A stretch of DNA of 40,905 nt, taken from positions 1 to 40,905 of the forward strand of contig JAURMR010000002.1 of the NCBI GenBank assembly GCA_030830565.1, written 5' to 3'. Both the position numbers and the translations under genes were made by a program. The stretch is from Acidimicrobiales bacterium. GTDB taxonomy: Bacteria > Actinomycetota > Acidimicrobiia > Acidimicrobiales > Acidimicrobilacustridaceae. This document shows positions 7,429-16,738 of this stretch, one piece after another; positions within the stretch are counted from its first letter, which is position 1; each line of letters starts with the position of its first letter. The notes under the pieces were generated by a model. That model saw only the letters and a program-made list of their open reading frames with translations, had not been told where the DNA came from and did not search any database.

Positions 7429-8798
7429 CGCTTCGCACTCGGCTCATCGCCGCATTCGTTGCGATGTTCATACTTCTCGTTGGAAGCAGCATCGTTGTCA
7501 CGCTTGTGCAGCGTTCGTATTTGATGCGACAGGTCGACCAGCAGCTTGAAACATTGACAGCAGCGCCCGGTGGAATCATCGCTCGAATCGCTGCGTCGAC
7601 GAATCGGCCAAATATGCAAGCGGCACTTCGGAGTGACTTTTCCGAGTTCTATCTCGGCCGAATCAATGCCGATGGCTCGCTTCAAACATTCGTCGCTCCA
7701 CTTAGTGACCCCGAGTTGGTTCCTGATCTCCCTGCCGAGCCGGAACTTGGCCAACCCGTCACTGTCCGAACCAGTTCGGGCACGACCGGTCGGATTCGAA
7801 TTGTTGAGTCGAAGCTTTCTGACGGAACAACGGCGGTCACTGGTCTTTCTCTCGTGAAGACCGAACAGGCAGTGCGAAGACTGATGGCGACCGAAGCGAT
7901 CGCGTCGGCGATCGTTCTGCTCGTGATGGGCATTGTCGTGTTGTGGGTGTTCCGCTTGGGGATTCGCCCGATCAGAAAGATGACCGAAGCTGCCGATGCC
8001 ATCACGGCAGGCTCACTTGATGCCCGTATCGATATTCCTGCAGCTGGAACGGAAGCAGCACGGCTCGGTCAAGCGATCAACACGATGATCGACACAACGC
8101 AGGAAACCGAAGCTCGCCTTCGTCGGTTCGTTTCCGACGCCTCACATGAGTTGCGCACTCCACTCACCACGCTGCGGGGCTATACGGCACTCTACGAAGC
8201 GGGTGGGTTTACGGAGAAGGAAGAACTCGACGACGCTATGCGTCGAATGGGCCATGAAGCGGCTCGTATGAGTCGAATCGTTGACGACCTACTTTTGCTC
8301 GCGAAACTTGATGAACGCGGCGCGAGTGAACCTGAACCAGTTGAACTCGGTGGGGTGCTTCGCGATCTTGCATCCGACATTGCGGTGGTGCAGCCAGGGC
8401 GGCCCGTCACTGTCGAATGTTCAACGCCAGTGACAGCGATGATTCATCGGGATCATCTGATTCAAGCAGTGACTGCGTACACGACCAACGCGCTTCGTTA
8501 CACCGACGAATCTGCCGAAATCATTTTGCGAGCTGCAGCAGTCAATGATCGGGCTCGCGTCGAGGTGATGGACCGTGGTGCAGGAATTGCTGAGGCTGAC
8601 TTGCCTCGACTGTTCGACCGCTTCTACCGAGCCGATTCAGGAAGAGCTCGAACTGCGGGCGGCAATGGCTTGGGTCTCGCAATTGTTGCCTCGATTATTT
8701 CGAGCTACCACGGCACCTATGGCGTGCAATCAGTCATGGGTCTCGGATCGACGTTCTGGTTTGAGTTGCCGCTTGCCCAAGATCCCCTTATGAGTTGA
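7425..8798 (+). CDS. Membrane sensor histidine kinase (HAMP-HisKA-HATPase)
   Basis: A 457-residue sensor kinase. A first membrane helix (about residues 8-28), an extracytoplasmic sensor loop of about 125 residues, a second helix (about 156-178, AIASAIVLLVMGIVVLWVF), a HAMP linker, HisKA with H241 in SDASHELRTPLTT, and an HATPase_c domain with N box (TTNALRYTD), G1 (DRGAGI), F box (FDRFYRAD) and G2 (GNGLGLAI). All motifs are intact. The ATG overlaps the regulator stop by 4 bp. The sensor loop has no recognisable named domain. With the divergent secreted Cys-repeat protein this looks like an envelope-sensing module. Confidence 0.93.
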   Translation: MTLRTRLIAAFVAMFILLVGSSIVVTLVQRSYLMRQVDQQLETLTAAPGGIIARIAASTNRPNMQAALRSDFSEFYLGRINADGSLQTFVAPLSDPELVPDLPAEPELGQPVTVRTSSGTTGRIRIVESKLSDGTTAVTGLSLVKTEQAVRRLMATEAIASAIVLLVMGIVVLWVFRLGIRPIRKMTEAADAITAGSLDARIDIPAAGTEAARLGQAINTMIDTTQETEARLRRFVSDASHELRTPLTTLRGYTALYEAGGFTEKEELDDAMRRMGHEAARMSRIVDDLLLLAKLDERGASEPEPVELGGVLRDLASDIAVVQPGRPVTVECSTPVTAMIHRDHLIQAVTAYTTNALRYTDESAEIILRAAAVNDRARVEVMDRGAGIAEADLPRLFDRFYRADSGRARTAGGNGLGLAIVASIISSYHGTYGVQSVMGLGSTFWFELPLAQDPLMS

Positions 8799-8806
8799 GT
8801 CAACTC
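8792..8806. repeat. 15-bp palindrome at sensor kinase stop codon
   Basis: GAGTTGA and TCAACTC flank a single G and overlap the TGA stop of the histidine kinase. It could be an operator for the alkylsulfatase gene 52 bp downstream or simply chance; the loop is too small for a stable RNA hairpin without losing base pairs. Confidence 0.35.
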
Positions 8807-8857
8807 GGGCTACGGTCGAAGGGTCTTCTCGACGATTTCGCTTATCGGGGTTGAACC

Positions 8858-10732
8858 ATGTCGGTCACTGAACACACAGCGGCGCACCAACACGCGGTCA
8901 CGATGGATCTGCCGTTCGACAATGAGCAGGACTTCGTCGATGCACAACGCGGTTTCCTTGCTGCGCTTGATGACACGCTGATCGAATCGACTGACGGTCG
9001 AGTGATCTGGGACCTCGGCTTGTACGGCGACACTTCCGGTGAAGCACCAGCAACGGTGAATCCGAGTCTTTGGCGACAAGCGCAACTCAATCTCATCCAT
9101 GGACTCTTCGAGGTTGTTCCAGGCATCTATCAGGTGCGTGGCCTTGATCTTTCAAGCATGACGATGGTCGAGGGCGACGAAGGCGTCATCGTTATTGATC
9201 CGTTGGTGTCGTGTGAGAACGCGGCTGCTGCGCTTGCGCTCTATCGGTCAGTGAGAGGCGATCGTCCCGTAACTGCACTCATCTATACCCACAGTCATAT
9301 TGATCACTTCGGTGGCGCCGGGGGAGTAGTTCCCAATGGTGATGCGGGTGACATTCCGATTGTTGCTCCGGAACATTTCCTTGAACATGCAGTGAGTGAA
9401 AATCTTCAGGCGGGAACAGCGATGACTCGTCGGGCGACCTATATGTACGGGTCGCTTCTGCCGCGTGGCCCTGAGGGTCAGATGACATGTGGCCTTGGGC
9501 CTGCGCCATCAAATGGCACGCTTTCTTTGCTTCCGCCAACCATTGACATCACCACGACTGGTCAGGAACTCGTTCTTGACGGTGTTCGCATCGTTTTTCA
9601 GATGACACCCGGCACCGAAGCTCCTGCCGAAATGAATTTCTATTTCCCGGATTTTCGCGCGCTGTGTATGGCAGAAAACGCAACGCATAATCTGCACAAC
9701 GTCGTGACATTGCGTGGCGCACTCGTGCGCGATGCCCATGCTTGGGCGGGGTTCCTCGATGAAACCATCGCACTGTTCGCCGTTGGTAGCGAGGTCTCAT
9801 TTGCCTCGCACCATTGGCCGACATGGGGAACCGACAACATCGTCGATTACCTCTCCAAGCAGCGGGATCTCTACGCGTATCTGAACGATCAGACGCTGCG
9901 ATATCTCAATCGAGGTTTCACTGGTGCCGAGATCGCCGAGATGATCGAACTTCCACCAACACTTGCAACGTCGTGGCACTGCCGCGGCTACTACGGCTCG
10001 GTCAGCCATAACGTCAAAGCGGTCTACCAGCGCTACATGGGCTGGTTCGATGGAAATCCAGCCCACCTTTGGCCTCATCCGCCGGAAGAACAGGCTGTTC
10101 GCTATGTCGAGTTCATGGGTGGGGCAAATGCGGTAGTCGAAAAGGCACAGCAGAGTTTCGACGAAGGCGATTACCGCTGGGTTGCTGAAGTGGTGAACCA
10201 CGTGGTCTTCGCTGATCCGACGAACATGGCGGCACGTGAACTTCTCGCTCGCACCTACAGGCAGATGGGGTACGCGCAAGAGAACGCGACGTGGCGCAAT
10301 TTCTTCCTCACTGGCGCGCAGGAACTTCTTGGAAACGAAGTCGTTGGAGCTGGAGGACAGAACGCGCTCGCGCTCATGGCGCATATTTCGGTGACGCAGG
10401 TGTTCGACGCAATCGCCATTCGTATCGACGGCATGAAGGCTGCAGGGCTGCGCTTTGCCATTAACTGGACGATTACGGAAACCGGTGAACGTCATCTGGT
10501 TCGACTCGAAAACGGCGTGTTGTCGAATGCAGCGAATCGACATGTTGATGACGCGGTTCTGTCGGTCACCATTCCTCGTTCGCAATTACTTCTGCTTATG
10601 GTCGGTCTCGTAACGCTTGAGTCGCTTATTGAACAGGGCGTTGTAACCGCCGAAGGCGACCTCAGCGTGGTGGAGTCAATCCGGGGCTTGCTTGACCCAC
10701 CCGATCCGTTGTTTTCGATCGTGTTGCCCTAG
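8858..10732 (+). CDS. Alkylsulfatase-type metallo-beta-lactamase hydrolase (SdsA1/BDS1-like)
   Basis: A 624-residue protein with the three-part build of class III linear alkylsulfatases. An MBL domain carries the zinc motif T144-H-S-H-I-D-H150; a helical dimerisation region follows with GWFDGNPAHLWPHPPEE, a hallmark of the family; the C-terminal part (about 500-624) is an SCP2-like lipid-binding domain. The family cleaves primary alkyl sulfates such as detergents to alcohols. Length fits known members. I see no clear N-terminal signal peptide, unlike some Gram-negative forms. It starts 59 bp after the sensor kinase and is convergent with the dioxygenase gene ending at 10751. Confidence 0.88.
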   Translation: MSVTEHTAAHQHAVTMDLPFDNEQDFVDAQRGFLAALDDTLIESTDGRVIWDLGLYGDTSGEAPATVNPSLWRQAQLNLIHGLFEVVPGIYQVRGLDLSSMTMVEGDEGVIVIDPLVSCENAAAALALYRSVRGDRPVTALIYTHSHIDHFGGAGGVVPNGDAGDIPIVAPEHFLEHAVSENLQAGTAMTRRATYMYGSLLPRGPEGQMTCGLGPAPSNGTLSLLPPTIDITTTGQELVLDGVRIVFQMTPGTEAPAEMNFYFPDFRALCMAENATHNLHNVVTLRGALVRDAHAWAGFLDETIALFAVGSEVSFASHHWPTWGTDNIVDYLSKQRDLYAYLNDQTLRYLNRGFTGAEIAEMIELPPTLATSWHCRGYYGSVSHNVKAVYQRYMGWFDGNPAHLWPHPPEEQAVRYVEFMGGANAVVEKAQQSFDEGDYRWVAEVVNHVVFADPTNMAARELLARTYRQMGYAQENATWRNFFLTGAQELLGNEVVGAGGQNALALMAHISVTQVFDAIAIRIDGMKAAGLRFAINWTITETGERHLVRLENGVLSNAANRHVDDAVLSVTIPRSQLLLLMVGLVTLESLIEQGVVTAEGDLSVVESIRGLLDPPDPLFSIVLP

Positions 10733-10750
10733 GAAGCCTCACTCCGCGCG

Positions 10751-11524
10751 CTAATCGACAACGTAGGACGTCATCGACAGCGATCCGTAGGCATAGCCAT
10801 CGAGCAGTGTTCGTGCCGAACGGCCGACAGCATCAGCAACACCAGCGATATATGCGAGCGGCAAGAAATGATCTGGCGTCGGAACCGCTGCCTGCGCTTC
10901 GGAGAGTGAAAGAACCTCGCGAAGTCGTGCTGGATCGCTGTTCATGATGTTGCGAGTCGCGTCATCGAACACATGAGCCCAATCGGCGCCGCCATCGGTG
11001 TTTGACCAGTCGATCATGCCGAGGTTGTGCACAACATTTCCGCTGCCGAGAATGAGCACTCCGTCATGACGAAGCGGCTCAAGTGACCGCCCAATCTCGA
11101 TGTGTTCGTCGATTGACTTCTGCGCATCGACAGAAAGCTGAAGCACGGGGATATCGGCAGACGGCCAAAGGTGGGTAAGGACCGACCAGGTTCCGTGATC
11201 GAGGCCCCAACTGTCGGTATCGAGCCCGCACCAAGTCGGCGCGAGCGCGTCGACGACTTCTTGCGCAATTGCTGGTGATCCGGGAGCGGGATACTCGACG
11301 TCGAAGAGTTCCTGCGGGAACCCGTAGAAATCATGAATCGTGCGCGGCGTTTCCATCGCGGTCACAACCGTTGCGTTTACGTACCAATGCGCTGACACAC
11401 AAAGAATGGCTCGTGGCCGCGGAATCGAGGCACCGAACTCCCGCCACGCAGTGGTGTAACGATTGACCTCAAGTGTGTTCATCGGACTTCCGTGGCCAAT
11501 GAACGCAGCGGGAATCGTGGTCAT
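10751..11524 (-). CDS. Class III extradiol dioxygenase (4,5-DOPA dioxygenase type)
   Basis: A 257-residue protein of the DODA/YgiD type. FIGHGSPMN (H11), VSAHWY (H46), LDHGTWSVL, and GSGNVVHNL carry the conserved His/Glu positions of the non-haem Fe(II) or Zn site. Known members open catecholic rings between carbons 4 and 5; the true substrate here is unknown. Length and order of motifs match the family. The ATG at 11524 has only a weak TAGG upstream. It lies 46 bp downstream of the bicupin gene on the same strand, so they may be one transcript. Confidence 0.88.
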   Translation of the reverse strand: MTTIPAAFIGHGSPMNTLEVNRYTTAWREFGASIPRPRAILCVSAHWYVNATVVTAMETPRTIHDFYGFPQELFDVEYPAPGSPAIAQEVVDALAPTWCGLDTDSWGLDHGTWSVLTHLWPSADIPVLQLSVDAQKSIDEHIEIGRSLEPLRHDGVLILGSGNVVHNLGMIDWSNTDGGADWAHVFDDATRNIMNSDPARLREVLSLSEAQAAVPTPDHFLPLAYIAGVADAVGRSARTLLDGYAYGSLSMTSYVVD

Positions 11525-11570
11525 GTCGTCAGCCTACGGACTCAACAGCTGGGAGTTGTCGGGACTTTGG

Positions 11571-12545
11571 TCACGATGTCGTGAGTTCAACGGCGTCGAT
11601 CATCACTGATGCCATTGCAAACGTTTCTGTGCCGATCGCTGTCCAGCGATGGTTCGTGCCCCGTTGGATCACGACATCGCCAGGTCCAAGTTCGGTCTGC
11701 ACGCCGTCGGGAAGTTCGAGCAACACACGTCCACGCAACACGACATCGATGTCTACGGTGGGAGTGACGTGCCAACCCTGTTCAATCGGAGGCGCAGGTG
11801 TGAGTTCCACAAGGCGGAACCACAAACCACCTGCGGGTGGAACAAGCGACCAAGGCCCGTCAGGGTCGCCACCTTGGTCGACCGATTGCAGTGGACCTCC
11901 GGTGTGCCATAGGTCAGTCATCGTTGTCGTAGGTGATGACACCGCATCCACCGCGCCGCCATCGACAACTGGAGAACCGGTCACAACGCGGCGTATCGGT
12001 TTGTCGCCAACCGCCGCGGGCTTCACATTTCCAGCGATCGCGGTTGCATCGACATCGGGTCGGAGCATTGTGACGAAGTAGGTCCAACCATGCTCATCGG
12101 CCGGACGCCAGCGGTGCGGCGTGCCGCGTTGGATGACGAACTCACCTGGCCCGATGATTCGTTCGCCATCTTCGAGCCCCATAACGACGGAACCTTCGAG
12201 AACAACCATGAGATCAAGGGTGTCGGTTGCGTGCATTCCGGGCGTGGTGTCGTCGTCGCCAGCGACGCGCAGCCATGTGCTGTCAGGATCCGCGCCAGCG
12301 GGAATTCCCGGCATGCGAATGACTCTTGCGCTTGCTCCACCGGAAGGTGGCTCGAGGGCAAAGCCAGAGTTCTCGTTATCGGGCGAATCAACGATCGATG
12401 GCTGGGGCCCATCGATCCACAGCACTTCGCTCACCGCAACGGTGTCGGTGACGATTGTGTTGGGCGCAGCACCGTCGTCAGTAATGACGTGCCGACCATC
12501 GGCATCAATGCCGGTAACGACCCTGCGAACGAATGGCAAAGACAT
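11571..12545 (-). CDS. Two-domain cupin protein
   Basis: A 324-residue protein made of two similar halves, each ending in a cupin core: about residues 95-160 (HATDTLDLMVVLEGSVVM, then GPGEFVIQRGTPHRW) and about 250-315 (HVTPTVDIDVVLRGRVLL, then GPGDVVIQRGTNHRW). The second cupin motif is well kept (GPG-FVIQRGT-HRW); the first lacks the classical HxH, so metal binding is uncertain. Each half is preceded by a segment beginning RRVVTG. Bicupins include dioxygenases and small-molecule sensors; no function can be assigned. The ATG 12545 has a weak ribosome site. Confidence 0.82.
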   Translation of the reverse strand: MSLPFVRRVVTGIDADGRHVITDDGAAPNTIVTDTVAVSEVLWIDGPQPSIVDSPDNENSGFALEPPSGGASARVIRMPGIPAGADPDSTWLRVAGDDDTTPGMHATDTLDLMVVLEGSVVMGLEDGERIIGPGEFVIQRGTPHRWRPADEHGWTYFVTMLRPDVDATAIAGNVKPAAVGDKPIRRVVTGSPVVDGGAVDAVSSPTTTMTDLWHTGGPLQSVDQGGDPDGPWSLVPPAGGLWFRLVELTPAPPIEQGWHVTPTVDIDVVLRGRVLLELPDGVQTELGPGDVVIQRGTNHRWTAIGTETFAMASVMIDAVELTTS

Positions 12546-12586
12546 CCCGGGATGGTAGGTGGGACGTCACTGCCTCGGCCGAATAA

Positions 12587-13831
12587 TTAGCCTGCGAATA
12601 CTGGAACGACGGGGTCGCTGCCTGATGCACCCGATTCGCTCGATCCAGAACCTGCTCCTGGAATCGTGGTCGATGAACTTGTCGGAGCGGATGCCGCTGG
12701 CTCAAATGCACCAATCGAGCAAGCCGAAGGACGAGCGAAACCTCGCTGATCGAGCCCAGAGATTGGTGAGGCCGCGCACGTTGCTGGGTCTCCGGCGCCT
12801 GCAGCAATGCTGCTTGAGAGGATGGCGTTGGTTTGCGTCGGTCCACCGTTCGACGCAAGTGCAGCCGCGTTCGGGTTTCCGGAAAGGAACGCTGTTGGAG
12901 CAGTTGTACTTCCGTCAGGAGTCAGCCGCACGTAGTTGCAGGAGTTGTCCTCAATCAGATTGTTGAGGTTGACCAGTAAGGGCACTGCGGACGCAACATC
13001 GCATTGACCTCGAGAGGCGAATGTATTTCCGGCGATAAGAGTGTTGGTCATGCTGAGACTGTGCTGTGACTGGTAGACGTATTGCGCAATCGCTCCGCCG
13101 AAACCATCCATTGCGACATTTCCAACGAGCGATGTGTTGGTAAGAAAAAGATGTGTTGTTGACTTGATGCCGCCACCATTGTCCCGAGCTGTATTTCCCG
13201 AGATCGTGGAATTGGAAATGTATGCATTGCCCGTATTGAGGATCATTGCGCCACCGTTGCAGTAGCCACAGGGAGCATCGGCTCCAGCCGCATTGCCGGT
13301 GAACGTCGATTGATCGATGTAGAGGTCGGCGAAATCGAGCCAGAGGCCGGCGCCCCATCCGGCGGTATTGTTCGTGACCGCAACTCGTGTGAGGTTGACG
13401 CGAGTTGCGCTATGGACGTTAACGCCGCCCCCGGTTGCGTTTCCGTTGGTGATCGTCATGTCGGAAATTGAAACGACGGCTGCTGCATTATCGATGTAGA
13501 AGATCCCAAAAGTGGGAGTTCCACCAGCGGAACTTCGGCGCACCGTCAGCGAGTCTGTTCCTGATCCAGTGATCGTGACACTCGTCGTGATGTCCAAGCG
13601 GCCAGTCGTCAATTCCACGACTGATACCGAGGGATCGAACGTAATCACATCGCCGGCGTTGGCACTTGCAAGCGCTGCACGTAGAGTCCCCGCGCCACTG
13701 TCTGCACCACTACTCACCACGATGGTCGTGGCGCTTGCCGGGTTTGCAAGGAGTGCTATCGACGCCGAGATGATGATGGTGATGCTTGCTGCGAGACCAC
13801 AGAGGCGGCGACGAGAAAATGAGCGTGACAT
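12587..13831 (-). CDS. Exported right-handed beta-helix protein
   Basis: A 414-residue exported protein. A basic N terminus and hydrophobic stretch end at ANPASATT, a likely signal peptidase site near residue 35. The mature start, SSGADSGAGTLRAAL with ANAGDVITFD, is the typical entry of choice-of-anchor/CSLREA-like parallel beta-helix proteins, followed by repeated T-I-N/S-x-N-x-A-x-x-G-G-G rungs. The end is a Ser/Gly-rich tail without a sortase motif. It is a clear relative of the larger LPVTG-anchored protein at 37122-39356, with which it shares the N-terminal LR-A-NA-G-ITF pattern and the final LDQRG-GAFE block. ATG 13831 has an AGAGGT ribosome site. Role probably extracellular binding. 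Confidence 0.82.
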   Translation of the reverse strand: MSRSFSRRRLCGLAASITIIISASIALLANPASATTIVVSSGADSGAGTLRAALASANAGDVITFDPSVSVVELTTGRLDITTSVTITGSGTDSLTVRRSSAGGTPTFGIFYIDNAAAVVSISDMTITNGNATGGGVNVHSATRVNLTRVAVTNNTAGWGAGLWLDFADLYIDQSTFTGNAAGADAPCGYCNGGAMILNTGNAYISNSTISGNTARDNGGGIKSTTHLFLTNTSLVGNVAMDGFGGAIAQYVYQSQHSLSMTNTLIAGNTFASRGQCDVASAVPLLVNLNNLIEDNSCNYVRLTPDGSTTAPTAFLSGNPNAAALASNGGPTQTNAILSSSIAAGAGDPATCAASPISGLDQRGFARPSACSIGAFEPAASAPTSSSTTIPGAGSGSSESGASGSDPVVPVFAG

Positions 13832-13930
13832 GAGAAACCTCTCAAAATCAGTTGGACGGCGAGAATGTAGCAGTAAGGGTGCAAGCAGTCTCTTTCCCGG
13901 CGCGCATTTCACGACGTGAGCAATCAAACC

Positions 13931-13958
13931 CCCCCTAAAGTGCGGATTCACTTGGGGG
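13931..13958 (+). promoter_or_regulatory. Hairpin covering the ribosome site of the lipoprotein hydrolase gene
   Basis: CCCCC (13931-13935) and AAGTG (13938-13942) can pair with CACTT (13949-13953) and GGGGG (13954-13958), with a 2-nt TA bulge and a 6-nt loop. The GGGGG is the only plausible Shine-Dalgarno for the GTG at 13967, so the structure would hide it. It may be a translational control element; function is inferred. Confidence 0.45.
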
Positions 13959-13966
13959 TATGAAAA

Positions 13967-15490
13967 GTGTCGAAAATTGGAATTGTGCGCAACGGCGTGG
14001 TCGCCGCGCTCCTTGGGGTGGGACTATTGGCGTGTTCTTCGGGTGGATCGCCATCGCCGACGGCCAAGGAGTCATCGCCACCATCACGTGAGTCCGTCAC
14101 CATTCCAACGGTCGTTCCTGCTACCGGCGGACGAGGTCAGGCATTTATTGCTGCGGCAGGCAGCGATCTTGCTGCGGTTGGATACGAACAGTCCGAGTTC
14201 TTCATCAGTGGAACCGCAACGTCGTATCGGTCGGCGCAACCGTTAACTGTTGACGGCAACTGGTCGGTTGAGCCGGCAACAACTGCTGACTATAAGACCC
14301 GCGCCATCGTTCGCCGGCCAACCGACCCGGCCAAGTTCAACGGCAATGTCATCGTTGAATGGCTCAATGTTTCCGGTGGCCTCGACGCCGCGCCGGACTG
14401 GACCTACACACACGTTGAACTCATTCGTGAGGGATACGCGTGGGTTGGCCTCTCGGCGCAGGTTGTTGGAATCGATGGTGGACCGTCAATGGGACTCGTT
14501 GCTGGGTACACGCTGAAAGCAGCTGATCCCGGTCGGTACGGATCGCTCGTGCATCCGGGTGATCAGTACTCCTATGACATGTACACACAAACCGGTGCCG
14601 CGGCATGGTTTGCGAATGACGTACTGCTCGGAGGACTGCAGCCCGATCGCGTCATTGCGATCGGTGAATCGCAATCAGCGTTTCGACTCACGACCTATGT
14701 AAATGCGATTGGTCCAAACACTGATATCTGGGACGGCTATCTCATTCACAGTCGCGGAACTTCAGGTGCAGCACTGAATGTCGATGTGAAGATGCCGACC
14801 GATCAGCGCATTCGTACCGATCTCAAGGTTCCTGTTCTGCAATTCCAAGCTGAAACCGACATGTTGGGCAGGGGCCTGAACTTTGTTGGTGCCCGCCAAC
14901 CAGATACCGACTTGCTTCGCACATGGGAAGTCGCCGGCACCGCACATGCCGATGCCTACAACTTGGGCATTGGCGATACCGACAACGGCGATGGCGTGGC
15001 TGACGCAGCATTGTTCCAAGCCATGCTCACGCCGCCAGCTTCGATTTATGGCGGATTGTTGTCGTGTTCGACGCCGATCAACGCAGGGCCACACACCTAC
15101 GTGCTGCGCAGTGCATTGAACTCACTCGATACTTGGATTCGCACGGGAGAAGCTCCCGAGTCACGACCGATTCTCGATATCAATGCGGGAGCGTTCGCAC
15201 TCGATGCAAAGGGCAACGCCACTGGGGGGATCCGCACACCGCAAGTCGACGTTCCCGTGGCCACGCTTTCTGGTCTTGGCCAATCGGGTTCAGCATTTTG
15301 TGGGCTGTTCGGAACGACGGTGACGCCGCCTCCGGCAGCGTTTGCGTCGTGGGCGCTCCCGAATGGCCGCCCAGCATTCGACATTGCCTGGATCGCATCG
15401 CTTGACGATGCAGTCGCGAAAGGGAACATCCTCGAAGCCGATGCAGTGAAGCTTCGTACGGTCGTGAAGAACGCAACGATGCCGTCATGA
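13967..15490 (+). CDS. Lipoprotein alpha/beta hydrolase (Abhydrolase_10-like)
   Basis: A 507-residue lipoprotein. The lipobox LLAC places the lipidated Cys at 23, followed by a Ser/Pro-rich linker. The rest resembles the alpha/beta hydrolase domain family with the nucleophile motif G233-E-S235-Q-S, preceded by VIAIGES; the WLNVSGGLDAAPDW segment is also typical. The likely catalytic His is in GTAHADAY. An esterase-like role at the outer membrane face is inferred. The GTG start follows a GGGGG site 8 nt upstream, which lies in a hairpin. The 3' end overlaps the SMP-30 gene by 4 bp (ATGA), so the two are coupled. Confidence 0.85.
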   Translation: MSKIGIVRNGVVAALLGVGLLACSSGGSPSPTAKESSPPSRESVTIPTVVPATGGRGQAFIAAAGSDLAAVGYEQSEFFISGTATSYRSAQPLTVDGNWSVEPATTADYKTRAIVRRPTDPAKFNGNVIVEWLNVSGGLDAAPDWTYTHVELIREGYAWVGLSAQVVGIDGGPSMGLVAGYTLKAADPGRYGSLVHPGDQYSYDMYTQTGAAAWFANDVLLGGLQPDRVIAIGESQSAFRLTTYVNAIGPNTDIWDGYLIHSRGTSGAALNVDVKMPTDQRIRTDLKVPVLQFQAETDMLGRGLNFVGARQPDTDLLRTWEVAGTAHADAYNLGIGDTDNGDGVADAALFQAMLTPPASIYGGLLSCSTPINAGPHTYVLRSALNSLDTWIRTGEAPESRPILDINAGAFALDAKGNATGGIRTPQVDVPVATLSGLGQSGSAFCGLFGTTVTPPPAAFASWALPNGRPAFDIAWIASLDDAVAKGNILEADAVKLRTVVKNATMPS

Positions 15491-16368
15491 GCACCACCAT
15501 CCTTCGAGACGGCCTGTTCTTCGGCGAAGGTCCTCGGTGGCACGAGGGTCGGCTCTGGTATTCCGACTTCTACGACCACGCTGTACGCGCTATCGACCTT
15601 GACGGCAACGACCAACGCATTGTTGAAGTGGCGTCGCAACCTTCGGGCCTCGGATGGTTGCCCAATGGCGACCTGCTCGTTACCTCCATGCTCGATCGCA
15701 AACTCATGCGTTGGGACGGTTCAGCACTGAGCGTGCATGCCGATCTCGGCAATCACTTCACATGGCACGCCAACGATCTCCTGGTTGATCATCAAGGGCG
15801 CGCCTACATCGGCAACTTTGGTTTCGACTACGAGGTGTTTCTCGATGAACAGGGGATCGAAGGCTTGTTCGCCGATCCCGATTCACTGACAACCGTGATG
15901 TGTCGCGTTGATCCCGACGGCACCATCAATGTCGCGTCCGACGGTTTGATCTTTCCGAACGGGATGGTCATCACTCCCGATGGCAAGACAATGATCGTCG
16001 CCGAAACGCTTGCGCTTCGACTCACCGCGTTCGATATCGCCGCCGACGGTTCACTTTCGAACCGACGTGTGTGGGCTGATCTCTCCGCGCACATGGCAGC
16101 GCCCGACGGAATTTGTCTCGATGCTGAAGGAGCGGTCTGGATCGCGAACGCACTTGCACCTCGCCTCATGCGCATCGGTGAAGGTGGCGTTGTGCTCGAC
16201 GAGGCCGAAACAACAATGAACACCTACGCGTGCATGCTTGGCGGGCCGAAGGGCAAACACCTCTTCGCCATGACTGCGCCAACTTCCGACTCGCGTCACG
16301 CGCCGCTCGCACGCAACGGAGCGATTGAAGTTGTGCAGGTCGCAGTGCCCCATGCCGGGCAGCCCTGA
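15487..16368 (+). CDS. SMP-30/gluconolactonase family protein
   Basis: A 293-residue six-bladed beta-propeller protein. It opens with FFGEGPRWHEGRLWYSD, the family's conserved Glu region, then HANDLLVDHQGRAYIGNFGFD (Asn for the metal), FPNGMVITPDGKTMIVAET and APDGICLDAEGAVWIAN (Asp). These are the residues that bind Ca or Zn in lactonases. Members hydrolyse lactones or related esters. No signal peptide is visible, so it is likely cytoplasmic. Coupled by ATGA overlap to the lipoprotein hydrolase, suggesting sequential steps on one substrate. Convergent with the next gene, one base apart. Confidence 0.88.
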   Translation: MSTTILRDGLFFGEGPRWHEGRLWYSDFYDHAVRAIDLDGNDQRIVEVASQPSGLGWLPNGDLLVTSMLDRKLMRWDGSALSVHADLGNHFTWHANDLLVDHQGRAYIGNFGFDYEVFLDEQGIEGLFADPDSLTTVMCRVDPDGTINVASDGLIFPNGMVITPDGKTMIVAETLALRLTAFDIAADGSLSNRRVWADLSAHMAAPDGICLDAEGAVWIANALAPRLMRIGEGGVVLDEAETTMNTYACMLGGPKGKHLFAMTAPTSDSRHAPLARNGAIEVVQVAVPHAGQP

Positions 16369-16369
16369 A

Positions 16370-16738
16370 CTACTCGCCGGGAATGCACACCCAGCCGCGA
16401 CGCACGAGTTCGTCGGCCAGAACTTCGTCGGGCATGGCAGCAACGGCTTCGGCCTGACGATTGGCGGCGCGCTTTGCCGCGCGCTCGTTGGCGTCGGATG
16501 ACGAGGCGATTGCACGCTCGGCTTGTTCGACATTGAGCTCGCCTTCGCCCGCAGCAAGGCGTGCAATGAGCTCGTCGGCCTCGCCACGAGTGAACTTTCC
16601 GCCGGCCTGGCGCTGGGTGAGTCCATAGATATGGCGCGCTTCACGGAACGAGGAGTAGCCCGCGCCTTCAAACAACGCGAGGAGTTCCTCGACCTGTTTC
16701 GACGATGCTGGTGGGCCTGATTGCTGTCCGAATGCCAT
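16370..16738 (-). CDS. Small conserved protein of unknown function
   Basis: A 122-residue cytoplasmic protein. The block SSKQVEELLALFEGAGYSSF, then RHIYGLTQRQAGGKFTRGEADELI, is a motif I associate with many short actinobacterial proteins, where it occurs alone or at the end of nucleic-acid-linked proteins; the exact family name is not certain. The remainder is an Ala/Glu/Arg-rich probable helix. ATG 16738 is the first start that keeps the conserved block; an upstream frame is arginine-rich and unlikely. It is divergent from the DEAD-box helicase across a 203-bp gap. Confidence 0.65.
   Translation of the reverse strand: MAFGQQSGPPASSKQVEELLALFEGAGYSSFREARHIYGLTQRQAGGKFTRGEADELIARLAAGEGELNVEQAERAIASSSDANERAAKRAANRQAEAVAAMPDEVLADELVRRGWVCIPGE

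Noticed and set aside
9797-10585. A 262-codon minus-strand frame inside the alkylsulfatase gene
   Set aside because: Shadow frame without motifs; the plus-strand gene has intact catalytic residues.
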